This document shows, piece by piece, positions 26,439 through 37,043 of a DNA stretch of 64,000 bases (position 1 is the first letter of the stretch; the number at the start of each line of letters is the position of its first letter). This stretch comes from Chlamydia ibidis 10-1398/6. GTDB lineage: Bacteria; Chlamydiota; Chlamydiia; Chlamydiales; Chlamydiaceae. The position numbers and the translations under genes were made by a program. Location: contig NZ_APJW01000004.1 in assembly GCF_000454725.1 (NCBI RefSeq), positions 16,481 through 80,480 of the forward strand, given 5' to 3'. The notes under the pieces were generated by a model, which was given only the letters and a program-made list of their open reading frames with translations, was not told the origin of the DNA and did no database searches.

Positions 26439-26832
26439 ATGTCGCTTAATTCAATATTAAATTGCCTGGAAAACACTCTAAATTTACAGAGAGATTATAC
26501 CTTAACTCTTTTGCTTACTGACTCTACAAGACCACAACTAAAATATACAAATGGCTTATTAAATATTTTTTAGCTTTCTCAGAGTTGAATCATCGCAAGG
26601 TTAGCGATACTTACGATAAAGGATAAACATTTGAGTTTTCTATCGTCAAGTTATAAAAAGGAGGAAGACCTCACTGGCTATACTAATACAGCAGCACTTA
26701 GGATAGACAATATCTCCAACTCATACCAATAATACCATGCACAGCCGCAATGCAAATCTAACAAAGTTGTAGTCAGTGTGACACCCATTGTTACTACTGC
26801 GAGCAGTAAACTTCATACACCAACAAAGCAAG
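26439..26832 (-). promoter_or_regulatory. 394-base gap: secA promoter region and 3' end of the TPR gene
   Basis: No ORF with support. On the minus strand a perfect -10 TATAAT (plus-strand 26494-26499) stands about 55 bases before secA; the matching -35 is weak. Near the right end, 26790-26811 can fold as a short stem (TACTG-CTCG-CAGTA) after the stop of the TPR gene, but no T-run follows. The remaining ~250 bases show nothing I can name. Confidence 0.5.
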
Positions 26833-28158
26833 TTACGCAGCCAATAAAAGCGCAAACTCTGCCACGTGTTGATGATCTAAAGGTAATCTTTGTCGTAGAT
26901 TACGCATAATAAGGGCACGTCGTTTCTTCTGTTGTAATGACAAATCTTGCACAGACAAAAACGTTTGAATCTCATATGCAGTATCAAAATTCCCCAAACG
27001 TGCTTCACAAGCACTCAGCAATTCCAAAGTTGCAGAAGTATGATTAACCTTTAGGGCTCTCTTCGCATAAACTAGCCCTTCCTCTACCGTAATCATTTTG
27101 GCGTAACCAACACCTGAGAACCAAGCCAAAGCCTTACATGCTATAGGACAATCAGGAAATTTTTGAACAACTTTCAAATAAATTTTCTCAGCCTCTGTAT
27201 ATTTTTCGAGATGACACAAACTTAAACCATAGCTAAGCATGCATGATTTATCTTCAGCATATGCAGGACAACGAAATGCAAATTGCCAACAATATTCCGC
27301 CAGTTGGTAAGCTTCCTCTTCTACGGCGGCTAAAGCTGCATATTTCATAAGCAAAGCATCACCACGCTTCCACAGCGCACTGCTGCGATAGATAGAAAGA
27401 GCTTGTGCAAACCTCCCTAATTTTTGTTCGCATAAGCCAATATTAAATATCGCCTCTTCCTTATAATTTGCTTCAGATAATAGCTTACAAAACAACTTCC
27501 TAGCCTCATTGTATTGACCAGAAATACGATATGCGTGAGCTAAGTTATAAATTACGTCCGGAGGACAAGGAGCCAAAGCAATAGCGCGATTATAAAACTC
27601 CACAGCGTCCCCGTAGCGTTTAGAAGTAAAGTAAATGTGTCCAACGGTAATATACGTCTCCTGATGAGACAAAGGAGAAATCCATGGTTCAATTACAGCA
27701 CATGCCGACTCTAACTGCCCCACACGAACTAAAACTAACGCATATTTCGCTGCATCCTGCTCTTCAAACATATCTCTAGGGACTAAAGAAAACGCTTGAG
27801 CAGATTCTCTATACGCCGCATAACGGCAAGCCTTATATGCTACCTCACGAAAAAAATGCCAACTATGCAAACCTAGACGGTTTGCCTCTGCCAACAACTT
27901 ATCAACCTCTTCAAAACGCTCTAATCCCCGAAGAATGCGCATGTAATCAAACAAACACAGGCGACGATAACGACGCTTTTTCAATACGGGCAATAACTTC
28001 TGCTCTGCTACTCCCCATTCTTTTAATTCCATACTCAAATGGACTTCTTGAATGACTTGAGCAGCATACTTGCGGAAACGAAGAACCCGGCAATAAACCT
28101 TAACTACTAAAGCTATTGCTAAACTTGTAACTAAAGCCCATAAGGTGACTAGCCACAT
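26833..28158 (-). CDS. Membrane-anchored TPR protein (CT700-like)
   Basis: A 441-residue protein with one N-terminal membrane segment (residues about 2-20, MWLVTLWALVTSLAIALVVK) and then a run of tetratricopeptide-type helix pairs through most of its length. Good repeats are around TYITVGHIYFTSKRYGDAVE, FYNRAIALAPCPPDVIYNLA and FNIGLCEQKLGRFAQALSIY (residues about 165-260), and further ones up to about 385. TPRs bind partner proteins; the partner is unknown. The N-in anchor would place the repeats on one side of the inner membrane, probably the periplasm. It follows psd by 65 bases on the same strand and may share its transcript. CT700 ortholog; no specific function can be assigned. Confidence 0.8.
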   Translation of the reverse strand: MWLVTLWALVTSLAIALVVKVYCRVLRFRKYAAQVIQEVHLSMELKEWGVAEQKLLPVLKKRRYRRLCLFDYMRILRGLERFEEVDKLLAEANRLGLHSWHFFREVAYKACRYAAYRESAQAFSLVPRDMFEEQDAAKYALVLVRVGQLESACAVIEPWISPLSHQETYITVGHIYFTSKRYGDAVEFYNRAIALAPCPPDVIYNLAHAYRISGQYNEARKLFCKLLSEANYKEEAIFNIGLCEQKLGRFAQALSIYRSSALWKRGDALLMKYAALAAVEEEAYQLAEYCWQFAFRCPAYAEDKSCMLSYGLSLCHLEKYTEAEKIYLKVVQKFPDCPIACKALAWFSGVGYAKMITVEEGLVYAKRALKVNHTSATLELLSACEARLGNFDTAYEIQTFLSVQDLSLQQKKRRALIMRNLRQRLPLDHQHVAEFALLLAA

Positions 28159-28223
28159 AATTCGGCACTTTTGACTTTTCTCTCCCTTTGCGATACCAAA
28201 AATTCTCTTTAAAGTCTTTAAAA

Positions 28224-29123
28224 TTATTCTATCAAAGAACGGCCTAAAGATTCACCCATAAGACAACGAGTTTCTAAACCCATACGAGAATTGCGTAGCA
28301 AATCGTCATCAAATTGGATTGTATTAGGTTCGAAAATCAAAATTACCGTAGACCCTCCAAATTCAAAAAAACCCTTCTCATCACCTTTGTGATAAAGCTT
28401 TCCAGGTTGAAATGTTTGCACTATCGAACCAACATTCAACGCACCAATTTCTAAGTAAACAATGTCTCCAAAATCTTGTGTTTTTAGAAGAGTAACCGTG
28501 CGTTTGTTTTCGCAAAAAATAATAAAGTTATCTTTAACAGCTATCGGATGAACAGAGAAAAGATGTCCATTGATAAGTCGAGTAGGTTCAGGGCGACAAT
28601 CTGCAGGAAAATGGAATCTATGGTAATCGAATAAAGCCAGTCTAGCAAACACCATGCTACCAGACATATACTTTTTTACAAGTTCGTCATTACCAAGAAG
28701 TTTCGGAAGAGAAAAGCGTTTTGATTTAACAACAAACTCATCAAACTCCGAAATATTTGGATATACTAAGTAAGAACCATCGACAGGAGTAATGCATATC
28801 GATTTATCTTGCACAATAGGTCGGGCCTGTGGAGTCAACTCTCGAGTAAAAAAATCATTGAACGAGGTGAATTCACTCAAAGATTTTTTGAAGTCTGAAA
28901 CCTTTATATTATGTCTCTTGACAAAACCTGGAATTTTTCTTTTCGTCCACCAGAATTTCTGCATCCACCCGTAGAGACGGGAGAGTAAAGGCGAGGTCGA
29001 CAGAAGGGTTGACAACTTTCGCCCATACTTAGAGTTATACAAAAAGGCCATGGTTTTTTCATAACACACAGGTTCCATAACCCTTTTCTTAGTCAACCTG
29101 TCAATATACTGTGGCCTCTTCAC
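28224..29123 (-). CDS. psd: Phosphatidylserine decarboxylase proenzyme
   Basis: A 299-residue membrane-associated enzyme that converts phosphatidylserine to phosphatidylethanolamine. The start is GTG 29123 with GAGG six bases upstream. The self-cleavage site is [13 protein letters not shown] near residue 256; the serine becomes the pyruvoyl cofactor. The usual motif is LGST, here GGST as in several type II enzymes. Other family boxes are [12 protein letters not shown] (near 111) and [11 protein letters not shown] (near 166), with the conserved histidines. Chlamydiae make their own phosphatidylethanolamine, so this gene is expected to be important. It is divergent from mnmE (152-base gap) and precedes the TPR gene. 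CT699 ortholog. Confidence 0.95.
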   Translation of the reverse strand: MKRPQYIDRLTKKRVMEPVCYEKTMAFLYNSKYGRKLSTLLSTSPLLSRLYGWMQKFWWTKRKIPGFVKRHNIKVSDFKKSLSEFTSFNDFFTRELTPQARPIVQDKSICITPVDGSYLVYPNISEFDEFVVKSKRFSLPKLLGNDELVKKYMSGSMVFARLALFDYHRFHFPADCRPEPTRLINGHLFSVHPIAVKDNFIIFCENKRTVTLLKTQDFGDIVYLEIGALNVGSIVQTFQPGKLYHKGDEKGFFEFGGSTVILIFEPNTIQFDDDLLRNSRMGLETRCLMGESLGRSLIE

Positions 29124-29275
29124 AAATCCTCATTTACATGGCCAAAATTGCCGAATATAGAAAGTTATTAAAAATATGCCAAACAAATAATAGCAAATTC
29201 CACAGACCAATATACATCTTTAATACAAAAGATGGTATTCTAAGTCTCAGTTTAATTTGATTTTACTTATTTTTC

Positions 29276-30610
29276 ATGCTTAAAAACGATACTATTGCAG
29301 CAATAGCCACCCCACCAGGTGAAGGTAGCATCGCGATTGTTCGTCTCTCTGGCCCACAAGCTATTGCTATTGCCGATAAAGTTTTTTCTGGATCAGTGGC
29401 TTCCTTTTTATCGCATACAGTACACTTAGGCAAGGTAAACTATCTAGGAGAACAGATAGACCAGGCATTATTAGTGATAATGCGGGCTCCAAAATCATTT
29501 ACGGGAGAGGATGTGATAGAATTTCAATGCCACGGAGGATATTTTGCCTGTTCTCAAATTCTGGAGGCATTGATTGCAGAAGGAGCTCGGCCCGCACTTC
29601 CTGGAGAATTTTCACAAAGAGCTTTTCTGAATGGCAAAATTGATCTAATCCAGGCAGAAGCTATTCAAAACTTGATAGCTGCTGATAATCTAGACGCTTT
29701 TCGTATCGCTCAAAACCATTTTCAAGGTCATTTTTCTGAAAAAATTCAATATATAGAGAAAAAAATAGTTGAGGCCTTAGCGTTTGTTGAAGTGGTTGCA
29801 GATTTTCCTGAGGAAGAGCAACCTGAAATGACTATTCCTAAACAATCTCTAGAAAGCGCAAGAGAGATCATCGAAGAACTAATTTCTAGCTTTGATGAGG
29901 GGCAAAAATTAGCTCAAGGCACAAGTATTATTCTTGCTGGCCAGCCCAACGCAGGAAAATCGTCCCTGTTGAATGCTCTCACAAATAAAAACCGAGCCAT
30001 AGTCACTGATATACCAGGAACTACTAGAGATATTTTGGAAGAATCATGGCTATTGCAAGGCAAGCGCATACGTTTGTTAGACACAGCTGGGCAAAGAGAA
30101 ACTAACAACCCTATAGAGCAAGAAGGGATTTCTCGGGCTATCCTTGCGATGGAAGAAGCGGAAGGTATATTATGGGTTATGGATGCAACACAGTCCCACC
30201 ATACTCTACCCGAAATCTTATTAAACAAACCGTGCATCCTTGTATGGAACAAGACAGATTTAGTGGTAAAACCTCCGCATCTGAATATTTCATTACCCCA
30301 AGTATATATTTCAGCCAAAACAGGTCACGGAATTCCTGAACTAAAACAAGCAATACAACAATGGATACAGCAAGAACGTTTAGGGAAAAGCTCCAAAGTA
30401 TTTCTAGTTTCAGCACGCCATCACGCCATCTTACAAGAAGTTCATAAACATATACTTGCCACTCAAGAAGGATTCCTTTCAGGTTTAAATCCGGAATTTC
30501 TTGCCTTAGAATTACGTCAAGCGTTACAAGCAACAGGAAATCTTTCTGGTGCAGAAGTAACGGAAACAGTTTTAGGAGAAATTTTCAGCAGGTTTTGTAT
30601 TGGAAAGTAA
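29276..30610 (+). CDS. mnmE: MnmE (TrmE) tRNA-modifying GTPase
   Basis: A 444-residue GTPase that, with MnmG, adds the carboxymethylaminomethyl or related group to U34 of certain tRNAs. The N-terminal folate-binding domain starts with [20 protein letters not shown], and the helical domain contains [16 protein letters not shown] (near residue 117). The embedded G domain has [14 protein letters not shown] (near 221), DTAGQRE and WNKTDLV. The protein ends in the diagnostic FCIGK, whose cysteine is needed for activity. The stop overlaps the start of nth. Known also as thdF in older annotations (CT698 ortholog). Confidence 0.97.
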   Translation: MLKNDTIAAIATPPGEGSIAIVRLSGPQAIAIADKVFSGSVASFLSHTVHLGKVNYLGEQIDQALLVIMRAPKSFTGEDVIEFQCHGGYFACSQILEALIAEGARPALPGEFSQRAFLNGKIDLIQAEAIQNLIAADNLDAFRIAQNHFQGHFSEKIQYIEKKIVEALAFVEVVADFPEEEQPEMTIPKQSLESAREIIEELISSFDEGQKLAQGTSIILAGQPNAGKSSLLNALTNKNRAIVTDIPGTTRDILEESWLLQGKRIRLLDTAGQRETNNPIEQEGISRAILAMEEAEGILWVMDATQSHHTLPEILLNKPCILVWNKTDLVVKPPHLNISLPQVYISAKTGHGIPELKQAIQQWIQQERLGKSSKVFLVSARHHAILQEVHKHILATQEGFLSGLNPEFLALELRQALQATGNLSGAEVTETVLGEIFSRFCIGK

Positions 30611-31253
30611 GATAGAACTTCGTGACTACATAATAACTACGCTTGAAACACTGTTTCCTAATCCTGAGCCTTCACTGACCGGATGGAAAACACCTTTCCA
30701 ATTATTGATAGCCATTTTACTGTCTGGAAATTCCACAGACAAAGCAGTCAACTCTGTAACCCCCAAGCTTTTTTCTATAGCTCCCACAGCACATGCAATG
30801 GCAAGCCTCGAACTAGGACAGCTGTATACATTGATAGCTCCGTGTGGACTAGGAAAAAGAAAATCAAAATATATACACGACTTATCCAACGAACTTTGCA
30901 CCGCATACGAAGGAATTCCTCCAAAGTCCTTGACTTTGCTTTCTAAATTACCCGGGGTTGGGAGAAAAACAGCCTCCGTATTTCTAGGCATCGCACACAA
31001 AATTACAACTTTCCCGGTAGATACACATATTCTAAGACTAGCTCAAAGATGGGGGATTACAGAGAAACGTTCTCCCCTAGCCGCAGAAAAAGATTTACGA
31101 CAATTTTTTCGGGACAAAAATTCTCCTAAACTACACTTACAACTCATTTACTACGCAAGAAAATATTGTCCAGCTTTGCGCCACAATACAAAAAAATGTA
31201 AAATATGTAGTTTCTTATATCAAGATAACATGAAGCTGAAAACCTCTAACTAA
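30600..31253 (+). CDS. nth: Endonuclease III-like DNA glycosylase/AP lyase
   Basis: A 217-residue base-excision repair enzyme that removes oxidised pyrimidines. The helix-hairpin-helix [14 protein letters not shown] (near residue 117) contains the catalytic lysine and [15 protein letters not shown] (near 138) the catalytic aspartate. The iron-sulfur loop is unusual: only three cysteines (C190, C200, C203) are left, spaced C-x9-C-x2-C, against the usual C-x6-C-x2-C-x5-C. The start TTG 30600 lies within the mnmE 3' end (11-base overlap), which implies coupling; no good ATG lies further in. CT697 ortholog. The following gap marks the join to a block placed elsewhere in C. trachomatis. Confidence 0.92.
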   Translation: MESKIELRDYIITTLETLFPNPEPSLTGWKTPFQLLIAILLSGNSTDKAVNSVTPKLFSIAPTAHAMASLELGQLYTLIAPCGLGKRKSKYIHDLSNELCTAYEGIPPKSLTLLSKLPGVGRKTASVFLGIAHKITTFPVDTHILRLAQRWGITEKRSPLAAEKDLRQFFRDKNSPKLHLQLIYYARKYCPALRHNTKKCKICSFLYQDNMKLKTSN

Positions 31254-31406
31254 CAGCACTTTTGTTTTTGTTTGGTGAGTTTATCGAATGAATAGACCGG
31301 GGGTTGTATTAAGTAATCACGAAAATTACTTTGCTTTCTAACTGAGAAATCTTTTAGACTGTGGGGCTATTTTGTACCTCATTATTACAGTTTATTTTTA
31401 TAAATA

Positions 31407-32642
31407 ATGAAAAAAAACGCTTCTAATAGAGACGGTTCTACCAAAGGACTCTCTGTTTGGTCGGTTGGGGGGTCTATTTTTGCTATGTTCTTCGGAGCAG
31501 GTAATATTGTTTTCCCTCTAGCCCTTGGTTATCACTTTCATAATCATCCTTGGCTAGCCTGTTTTGGGATGACCATTACTGCTGTTGTGGTTCCCTTATT
31601 AGGGCTTTTTGCTATGCTGCTTTATTCCGGCAATTATCAGAATTTCTTCTCTTCTATTGGGAAAATCCCAGGAATTATTTTTATAGTTGCTATTCTTTGT
31701 CTTATTGGCCCTTTTGGTGGAATCCCCAGAGCTATTGCAGTTTCTCACGCGACTTTGACTTCTCTTTTCCCAACAAAAGCTTTCTTCTTTTCTACCCTCC
31801 ATGTTTTTAGTCTTGTATGCTGTGTCTTAATTTACTTGTTTGCATGTAAATTGAGTAAACTTATCCAATGGCTAGGCTCGGTCTTTTTCCCAATCATGCT
31901 AGCAGCCCTAGTATGGATTATTTTTCGAGGATTAACAATTCCAGGACACCCAACCACAATTCCGGGACCTTGTGCTAAACAAGCATGGCTATCCGGTGTT
32001 GTCGAAGGGTTCAACACCATGGATTTACTAGCAGCATTTTTCTTCTGCTCCATAGTATTGATCTCCGTCAGACAGATGATTGCACAAAAACATGGGGATA
32101 GTGCTGATGAAACACCTTTAAATTTTCAAAATATTAATAGAAAAGATAAACAAGTCATCGCTCTAGGTTTTGTCTTAGCAGCAGTATTGCTAACTAGCGT
32201 ATATCTAGGATTTGCACTGTGCGCTGCACGTCATTCTGGTTTGCTTGCCTATGTCAACAAGGGACAAATTTTAGGAAGAATTTCTGCGATCGCTCTTGGC
32301 CCAAATAGCTTGCTCACTGGCATTTGCGTATTTATTGCTTGTTTAACTACAGAAATCGCTTTAGTTGGGATTGTTTCGGATTTTCTAGCTCGTATTATCC
32401 CATCAGAAAGAATGAGCTATTCTAATGCAGTGATTTGTATCTTGATACCTTCTTACCTGATTTCGATCCTAAATTTCGAAAACATCAGTCTTCTTCTGTT
32501 GCCCTTACTACAATTAAGTTATCCTGCATTAATCGCTTTGACTTGCGGAAGTATTGGCTATAGGTTATGGAATTTCCGTCATGTTAGAGCGTTATTTTAT
32601 TTAACCCTCTCTCTTACGATCATTTTGCGATTGATAAGCTGA
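31407..32642 (+). CDS. brnQ: BrnQ-type branched-chain amino acid transporter
   Basis: A 411-residue inner membrane protein of the LIVCS family, with about 12 hydrophobic segments spread over the whole length. The family signature near the N-terminus is visible: GGSIFAMFFGAGNIVFPLALG (residues about 20-40, quoted in part). BrnQ carriers import leucine, isoleucine and valine with a sodium or proton gradient; chlamydiae depend on host amino acids. It starts at ATG 31407 after a 153-base gap that probably holds the promoter (AT-rich, TATAAA just before the start). The SNF2-type gene follows after 31 bases. CT554 ortholog; substrate by family only. Confidence 0.9.
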   Translation: MKKNASNRDGSTKGLSVWSVGGSIFAMFFGAGNIVFPLALGYHFHNHPWLACFGMTITAVVVPLLGLFAMLLYSGNYQNFFSSIGKIPGIIFIVAILCLIGPFGGIPRAIAVSHATLTSLFPTKAFFFSTLHVFSLVCCVLIYLFACKLSKLIQWLGSVFFPIMLAALVWIIFRGLTIPGHPTTIPGPCAKQAWLSGVVEGFNTMDLLAAFFFCSIVLISVRQMIAQKHGDSADETPLNFQNINRKDKQVIALGFVLAAVLLTSVYLGFALCAARHSGLLAYVNKGQILGRISAIALGPNSLLTGICVFIACLTTEIALVGIVSDFLARIIPSERMSYSNAVICILIPSYLISILNFENISLLLLPLLQLSYPALIALTCGSIGYRLWNFRHVRALFYLTLSLTIILRLIS

Positions 32643-32673
32643 GATTACGCCACATAGCTAGCATCATAACATT

Positions 32674-35600
32674 ATGGTTTTAAACGCTTTAGCCCCTTTT
32701 CGCCAAACAGCGATGGAGTACCTCGCAACGAATCGGAGCTCTATTAAAATAGATTTTTCTGGAAACTGTTATAACATCTATATCCCAGATGAAGATTCTC
32801 CCGATGGAAATTGGGTAAGCACGTTAAAGTTTCAAGATATCGATAATTTAGTCTTTGCTTCTTGCAGTTGTCCAGACGGAGACTGTTGTGTTCATCTTAT
32901 GACAGCCTACTTAGCTGCATACGATACAAATGGTTGGCTACCCGTACATTACAAATTTGAATTATCATTTTGGAAGGAACTTTTTTTTAAACTTTTCTTA
33001 GACGGCATTTCTCTAGAATATGAAGGAGACAGACGCTACTCTTTAATTTCTAAAGATATATCTTTGGAAATCACAGCCTTATCTACCGAATCCTTTGCTA
33101 CATGGTTACCTCTGTTACATGAAATTAAAGAACCTGTTATTCGCAACACCAAAACATTTCTTCAGTCTTCTCTTTATCGTATAGCTAAGTGCCTCTTTTT
33201 CTTTAATGAAGCTGGAGCTTGTTTAGAGATCTCTGAAAATCCTCAAGGTTACCCTACATGTTTTACGTTGCAATGGGAGGGCATCAACTTTAGTTGTGAG
33301 ATTCTAAACTTATCCCTACTAGAAGAAGTATTTCCCAAAATTAACTTTGGACAAACTGATCTAGTATTCCACAAAAATAGTTGCTCTGTTTCCTCTGTTC
33401 GAGTGGCTCCGGAAGAAGCACGTGTATACTTTACCATCGATCATAGAGAAAAGATAATTGATAGCTATCCAATCACACATATTGGATCTATAGGCTACGT
33501 AGCTAAGAAGCGTCTTGTGTTTCTCCCACCACAAGAGGCTTCTATTTCGATTTATGCTATTTCATTACTTAACGAAGAGTTAAGGCATCAATTACTATCA
33601 CTATTGTGCTATGAATCTAAAGAAAGGCCTATTCGGTACTCTATTCATTTTTTAAGAGACTCTTCCCTCTCGTTTACAGCGTATTTGGATTATCCAGGCG
33701 ATTTAGAAAACGGATATTTGATTTATCCTAACTACTGTTATGTATCCGAAAAAGGTCTATTAGCAATTTCAGGATTACTGACATCGCAGATCTCCTTTAT
33801 TGTGAAGGCAGATCAAGTAGAAGATTTTTTAAATACTCAAGGAGCGTTAATCCGAGAGCCTGGTTTTGAAATTTTTACAGATCGTGTGCCTGAAGGTCAA
33901 TTAACTTATAATATCACAGAACAAGGCAAACTCTTATTTCACTATGATACTGGCGACCCAACCACCATGGATATACGTTATGGGTCATGGACATATTACT
34001 CAAGCCAAGGATTTTTCCAACATAGGCAAGCTAACCTAGCTATTCAAGACGGCTTGATTATAGAGGAAAATGATATCCCAGATTTTATTATGAAGCATGA
34101 AGTTGGGTTAAGAACAATTCCCGGATTCTTTGCTCCTACTCCAACGCTAAAAAATTTAATCTTAGAAGTTTACAAAGAGCCTAAAGGTTCTGGTTTAGTC
34201 TTAAAACCAGTATTCCAAGGGCTGGAACATGACAACTGCCGCCTATTCGGTACTTTCCTTTATCGAGAAAATCACGGATTCAACCTCTTACCTACACCAC
34301 TACATGCATTAGCAAGTTTGCCTAGTAGAATTGCTCCCGAAGAAGTTCCTGAATTCATTACTCGATATGCAAACGATGACAGACTAGTCTTTACAGATTC
34401 ACAAATCTCTCCTCCAGACTCATTGGAACTGATAATTTTATCAATAACGAGACCTCATCCTTCATCCCCATTGCATTTAGAGCTAGAACTTAAAACGAAT
34501 TTAGGCACTCTACCTTTGGGCAATGTATTACAAGCTCTGAAAAATAGAAAAACCTTTATGTTTAGTAAAGCAGGGTTTTTGAATTTGCAATATTGTCTGT
34601 TCCAGTTCCTCAAGCAATTTTTATCAGCACACAAGTGTGTAATTGCTAACAACAGCGTTATAGCTACAGTCACTGACATTTTTAAACTCGATGCCTTAGC
34701 TCCATTGTCTCTTCACCAAAATGTCAAAGCATCAAAAGAATGTTTAGACTTCTTTTCTCAACTCAAAGCATCCTGCTTGCCACCTATTCCAAACAACCTA
34801 TTTTCTACAGATCACCAGCTGCGCCCATATCAGAATAGTGGCCTACTTTGGCTATGGTTTTTATATAATCACCGATTATCAGGCCTACTTTGTGATGAAA
34901 TGGGGCTAGGGAAAACACATCAAGCAACCGCTCTACTTGATATTGTCTTTCAATCTTCAGATGCTCAAGAACGTCCTAAATTTCTTGTCGTATGCCCTAC
35001 TAGTGTACTTCCTCATTGGGAGCATACTCTAACAACACACTTACCTAATGTAAGTATATTTTCATTCCATGGCCCAAATAAACCCGAAACACTTCCTCCT
35101 TGCGATATTATCATTACCTCATATGGGACATTACGACAAAATTATGAAAAATTTTATAAACCTTCATTCACTGTGTGTGTATTTGACGAAATTCATATGG
35201 CGAAAAACAAATCTAGTCAGATACACAAAATTCTGTGCCGACTAGATGCACAAATGAAACTTGGATTAACAGGAACTCCTGTTGAAAATAATTTGCTAGA
35301 GTTTAAAGGTTTACTAGATATTATCTTGCCAAACTATCTTCCATCAGATGCCTTGTTTAAAAAGCTATTTATCAAAAAGAATAGTGCTACAGAAAGCGAA
35401 GATGAAATTATCCCTTCTCAAGATTTACTACTAAAATTGACAAGACCCTTTATCCTACGCAGAACAAAAAAACATGTTCTTCCTGAGCTCCCTGATAAAG
35501 TGGAGTCTATTATTCCATGTACATTATCCCCAGAACAGAAGAAACTTTATCTCGCAACACTACAAAGAGAAAGATCGCAAATTGCAGAGCTAGAATCTCC

Positions 35601-36294
35601 TAATGAATCAAATATCAATTACCTTCATGTATTTGCTTTGTTAAATCATTTGAAACAAATTTGTAATCACCCTGCCATATTTTTCAAAAATCCAGATAAA
35701 TACAAAGAGCATCAGTCTGGAAAGTGGAATTCATTCGTTAGACTTCTAAATGATTCGTTAGCCTCTGGTTATAAAGTCGTAGTTTTTTCACAATATATCC
35801 ATATGATTCGCATCATCACTTTGTATCTTGAAGAGATGGGAATCAAATATGCTTCTATTCAGGGTAAATCTTTGAATAGAAAAGAGGAGATTGAATTATT
35901 CACTAAAGATCCGGAATGTCGTGTATTTGTAGGATCACTGTTAGCTGCTGGGACTGGGATTAATCTAACGGCTGGGAATGTCGTCATTATGTACGATAGA
36001 TGGTGGAATCCTGCTAAGGAAAATCAAGCTCTTGATCGAGTGCATAGAATAGGACAGAAGAACACTGTATTTATTTATAAACTTATGACTGAAGATACTT
36101 TAGAAGAACGTATCCACTACCTAATCGAGAAAAAAATTCGTCTTCTAGATCAAGTAGTTTCTACGCAAGACACAAACATCTTACATATGCTAAACCGAGA
36201 GGATCTCATTACAATCTTATCCTACAAAGATGAGAGGACTATAACAGACCATGACGAAAGTAGCATGAGTAATGAAGAGACCTTGATCGAATAG
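32674..36294 (+). CDS. Second SNF2-family helicase/ATPase with SWIM zinc finger
   Basis: A 1206-residue relative of the protein at 12647-16147. It again has an N-terminal SWIM pattern, CSCPDGDCCVHL (near residue 68), a long middle region of little recognisable fold, and a C-terminal Snf2 motor: LLCDEMGLGKTHQA (motif I, near 750), VCVFDEIHMAKN (DEIH instead of the usual DEAH), GLTGTPVENNLLEF (motif III), AAGTGINLTAGNVVIMYD and RVHRIGQ (motifs V, VI). Overall identity to the first copy outside the motor appears low, so this is an old duplication. Role unknown: nucleic-acid translocation on DNA or RNA polymerase recycling. It follows brnQ closely and is convergent with the next gene. CT555 ortholog. 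Confidence 0.93.
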   Translation: MVLNALAPFRQTAMEYLATNRSSIKIDFSGNCYNIYIPDEDSPDGNWVSTLKFQDIDNLVFASCSCPDGDCCVHLMTAYLAAYDTNGWLPVHYKFELSFWKELFFKLFLDGISLEYEGDRRYSLISKDISLEITALSTESFATWLPLLHEIKEPVIRNTKTFLQSSLYRIAKCLFFFNEAGACLEISENPQGYPTCFTLQWEGINFSCEILNLSLLEEVFPKINFGQTDLVFHKNSCSVSSVRVAPEEARVYFTIDHREKIIDSYPITHIGSIGYVAKKRLVFLPPQEASISIYAISLLNEELRHQLLSLLCYESKERPIRYSIHFLRDSSLSFTAYLDYPGDLENGYLIYPNYCYVSEKGLLAISGLLTSQISFIVKADQVEDFLNTQGALIREPGFEIFTDRVPEGQLTYNITEQGKLLFHYDTGDPTTMDIRYGSWTYYSSQGFFQHRQANLAIQDGLIIEENDIPDFIMKHEVGLRTIPGFFAPTPTLKNLILEVYKEPKGSGLVLKPVFQGLEHDNCRLFGTFLYRENHGFNLLPTPLHALASLPSRIAPEEVPEFITRYANDDRLVFTDSQISPPDSLELIILSITRPHPSSPLHLELELKTNLGTLPLGNVLQALKNRKTFMFSKAGFLNLQYCLFQFLKQFLSAHKCVIANNSVIATVTDIFKLDALAPLSLHQNVKASKECLDFFSQLKASCLPPIPNNLFSTDHQLRPYQNSGLLWLWFLYNHRLSGLLCDEMGLGKTHQATALLDIVFQSSDAQERPKFLVVCPTSVLPHWEHTLTTHLPNVSIFSFHGPNKPETLPPCDIIITSYGTLRQNYEKFYKPSFTVCVFDEIHMAKNKSSQIHKILCRLDAQMKLGLTGTPVENNLLEFKGLLDIILPNYLPSDALFKKLFIKKNSATESEDEIIPSQDLLLKLTRPFILRRTKKHVLPELPDKVESIIPCTLSPEQKKLYLATLQRERSQIAELESPNESNINYLHVFALLNHLKQICNHPAIFFKNPDKYKEHQSGKWNSFVRLLNDSLASGYKVVVFSQYIHMIRIITLYLEEMGIKYASIQGKSLNRKEEIELFTKDPECRVFVGSLLAAGTGINLTAGNVVIMYDRWWNPAKENQALDRVHRIGQKNTVFIYKLMTEDTLEERIHYLIEKKIRLLDQVVSTQDTNILHMLNREDLITILSYKDERTITDHDESSMSNEETLIE

Positions 36295-36305
36295 CATCAA
36301 GGTCT
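36278..36305. terminator. Inverted repeat at end of SNF2 gene, between convergent genes
   Basis: AGACCTTGAT (36278-36287) and ATCAAGGTCT (36296-36305) form a perfect 10-bp stem with an 8-base loop that includes the SNF2 stop codon. Neither side has a good T-run, so it may be a weak or bidirectional terminator or simply stabilise the 3' ends of both transcripts. Confidence 0.5.
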
Positions 36306-36309
36306 AAAA

Positions 36310-36783
36310 TTATTGTCCAATCCTTGTATAACCACGATAAGCAAGGAGCGCGCCAACACAGCCATAGAGATAAGCGCGATTCTTAGGCCAACTAAGTGTC
36401 AGACCCGCATCAGTCGCAAACAATAAGATCACTACAGCAAACGCAGCTAGTCCCACGCCTAAAAACAATGCTGCCATTGGCCAGTATTGTAACCAAGACC
36501 AATGCATATTGGGATTAACGTGATCGTTAGACGTATTTAAGGCACGCTGTTCACTAAGGACAGCATCCCAATCTTCCGTGGAAACAGTGAATAGATCCTC
36601 CGTTCCCTGTTTTGAAGGAGTCTCTTCAGAGAGAGAGAGATGACAAGAAGCAAATCCACTGGAAGCTTCCGGAGGATCTTGAAGAAAAGCACTACAGTAG
36701 GGGCACTGAGGCATATGAATCGACACGCTACCTTCACATTTCCAACAGATCCGCTGTGTCTCTGCCTCTCTAGCAAATGGCAT
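36310..36783 (-). CDS. Small zinc-ribbon membrane protein (CT556-like)
   Basis: A 157-residue protein of unknown function, started at ATG 36783 after a strong GGGGGAG site. The N-terminus has two CxxC knuckles (CWKC at 13-16 and CPYC at 27-30) that can hold one zinc. An acidic Ser/Thr-rich linker follows, then two membrane segments near the C-terminus (about 98-122 and 134-150). The topology resembles regulatory or assembly factors with a soluble zinc ribbon, but there is no specific family I recognise. It is convergent with the SNF2 gene and divergent from lpdA. The two close membrane segments also make an inclusion-membrane protein conceivable. CT556 by order. Confidence 0.75.
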   Translation of the reverse strand: MPFAREAETQRICWKCEGSVSIHMPQCPYCSAFLQDPPEASSGFASCHLSLSEETPSKQGTEDLFTVSTEDWDAVLSEQRALNTSNDHVNPNMHWSWLQYWPMAALFLGVGLAAFAVVILLFATDAGLTLSWPKNRAYLYGCVGALLAYRGYTRIGQ

Positions 36784-37043
36784 AGCTCTCCCCCTCTACC
36801 TTCTTTCTATCTTTCCGCAGAAAAATAGAACCTGTCTTAATTATCAGCCCTAATAAAGCCTAATTACAGGGCTTATCGCAAATTATAATTTCTATTGGGA
36901 AAAAATCAATGCTGAAAATTAATCTTTGGATCTAGAATAAGCAAAAAGTTCTTCGTAAAACAAATAGCAACACATATCTGTTTATAAAACAGAGACATTT
37001 TATGGGGAATTTTAATTTTCGATATTCATGGGAACTGGAAATT

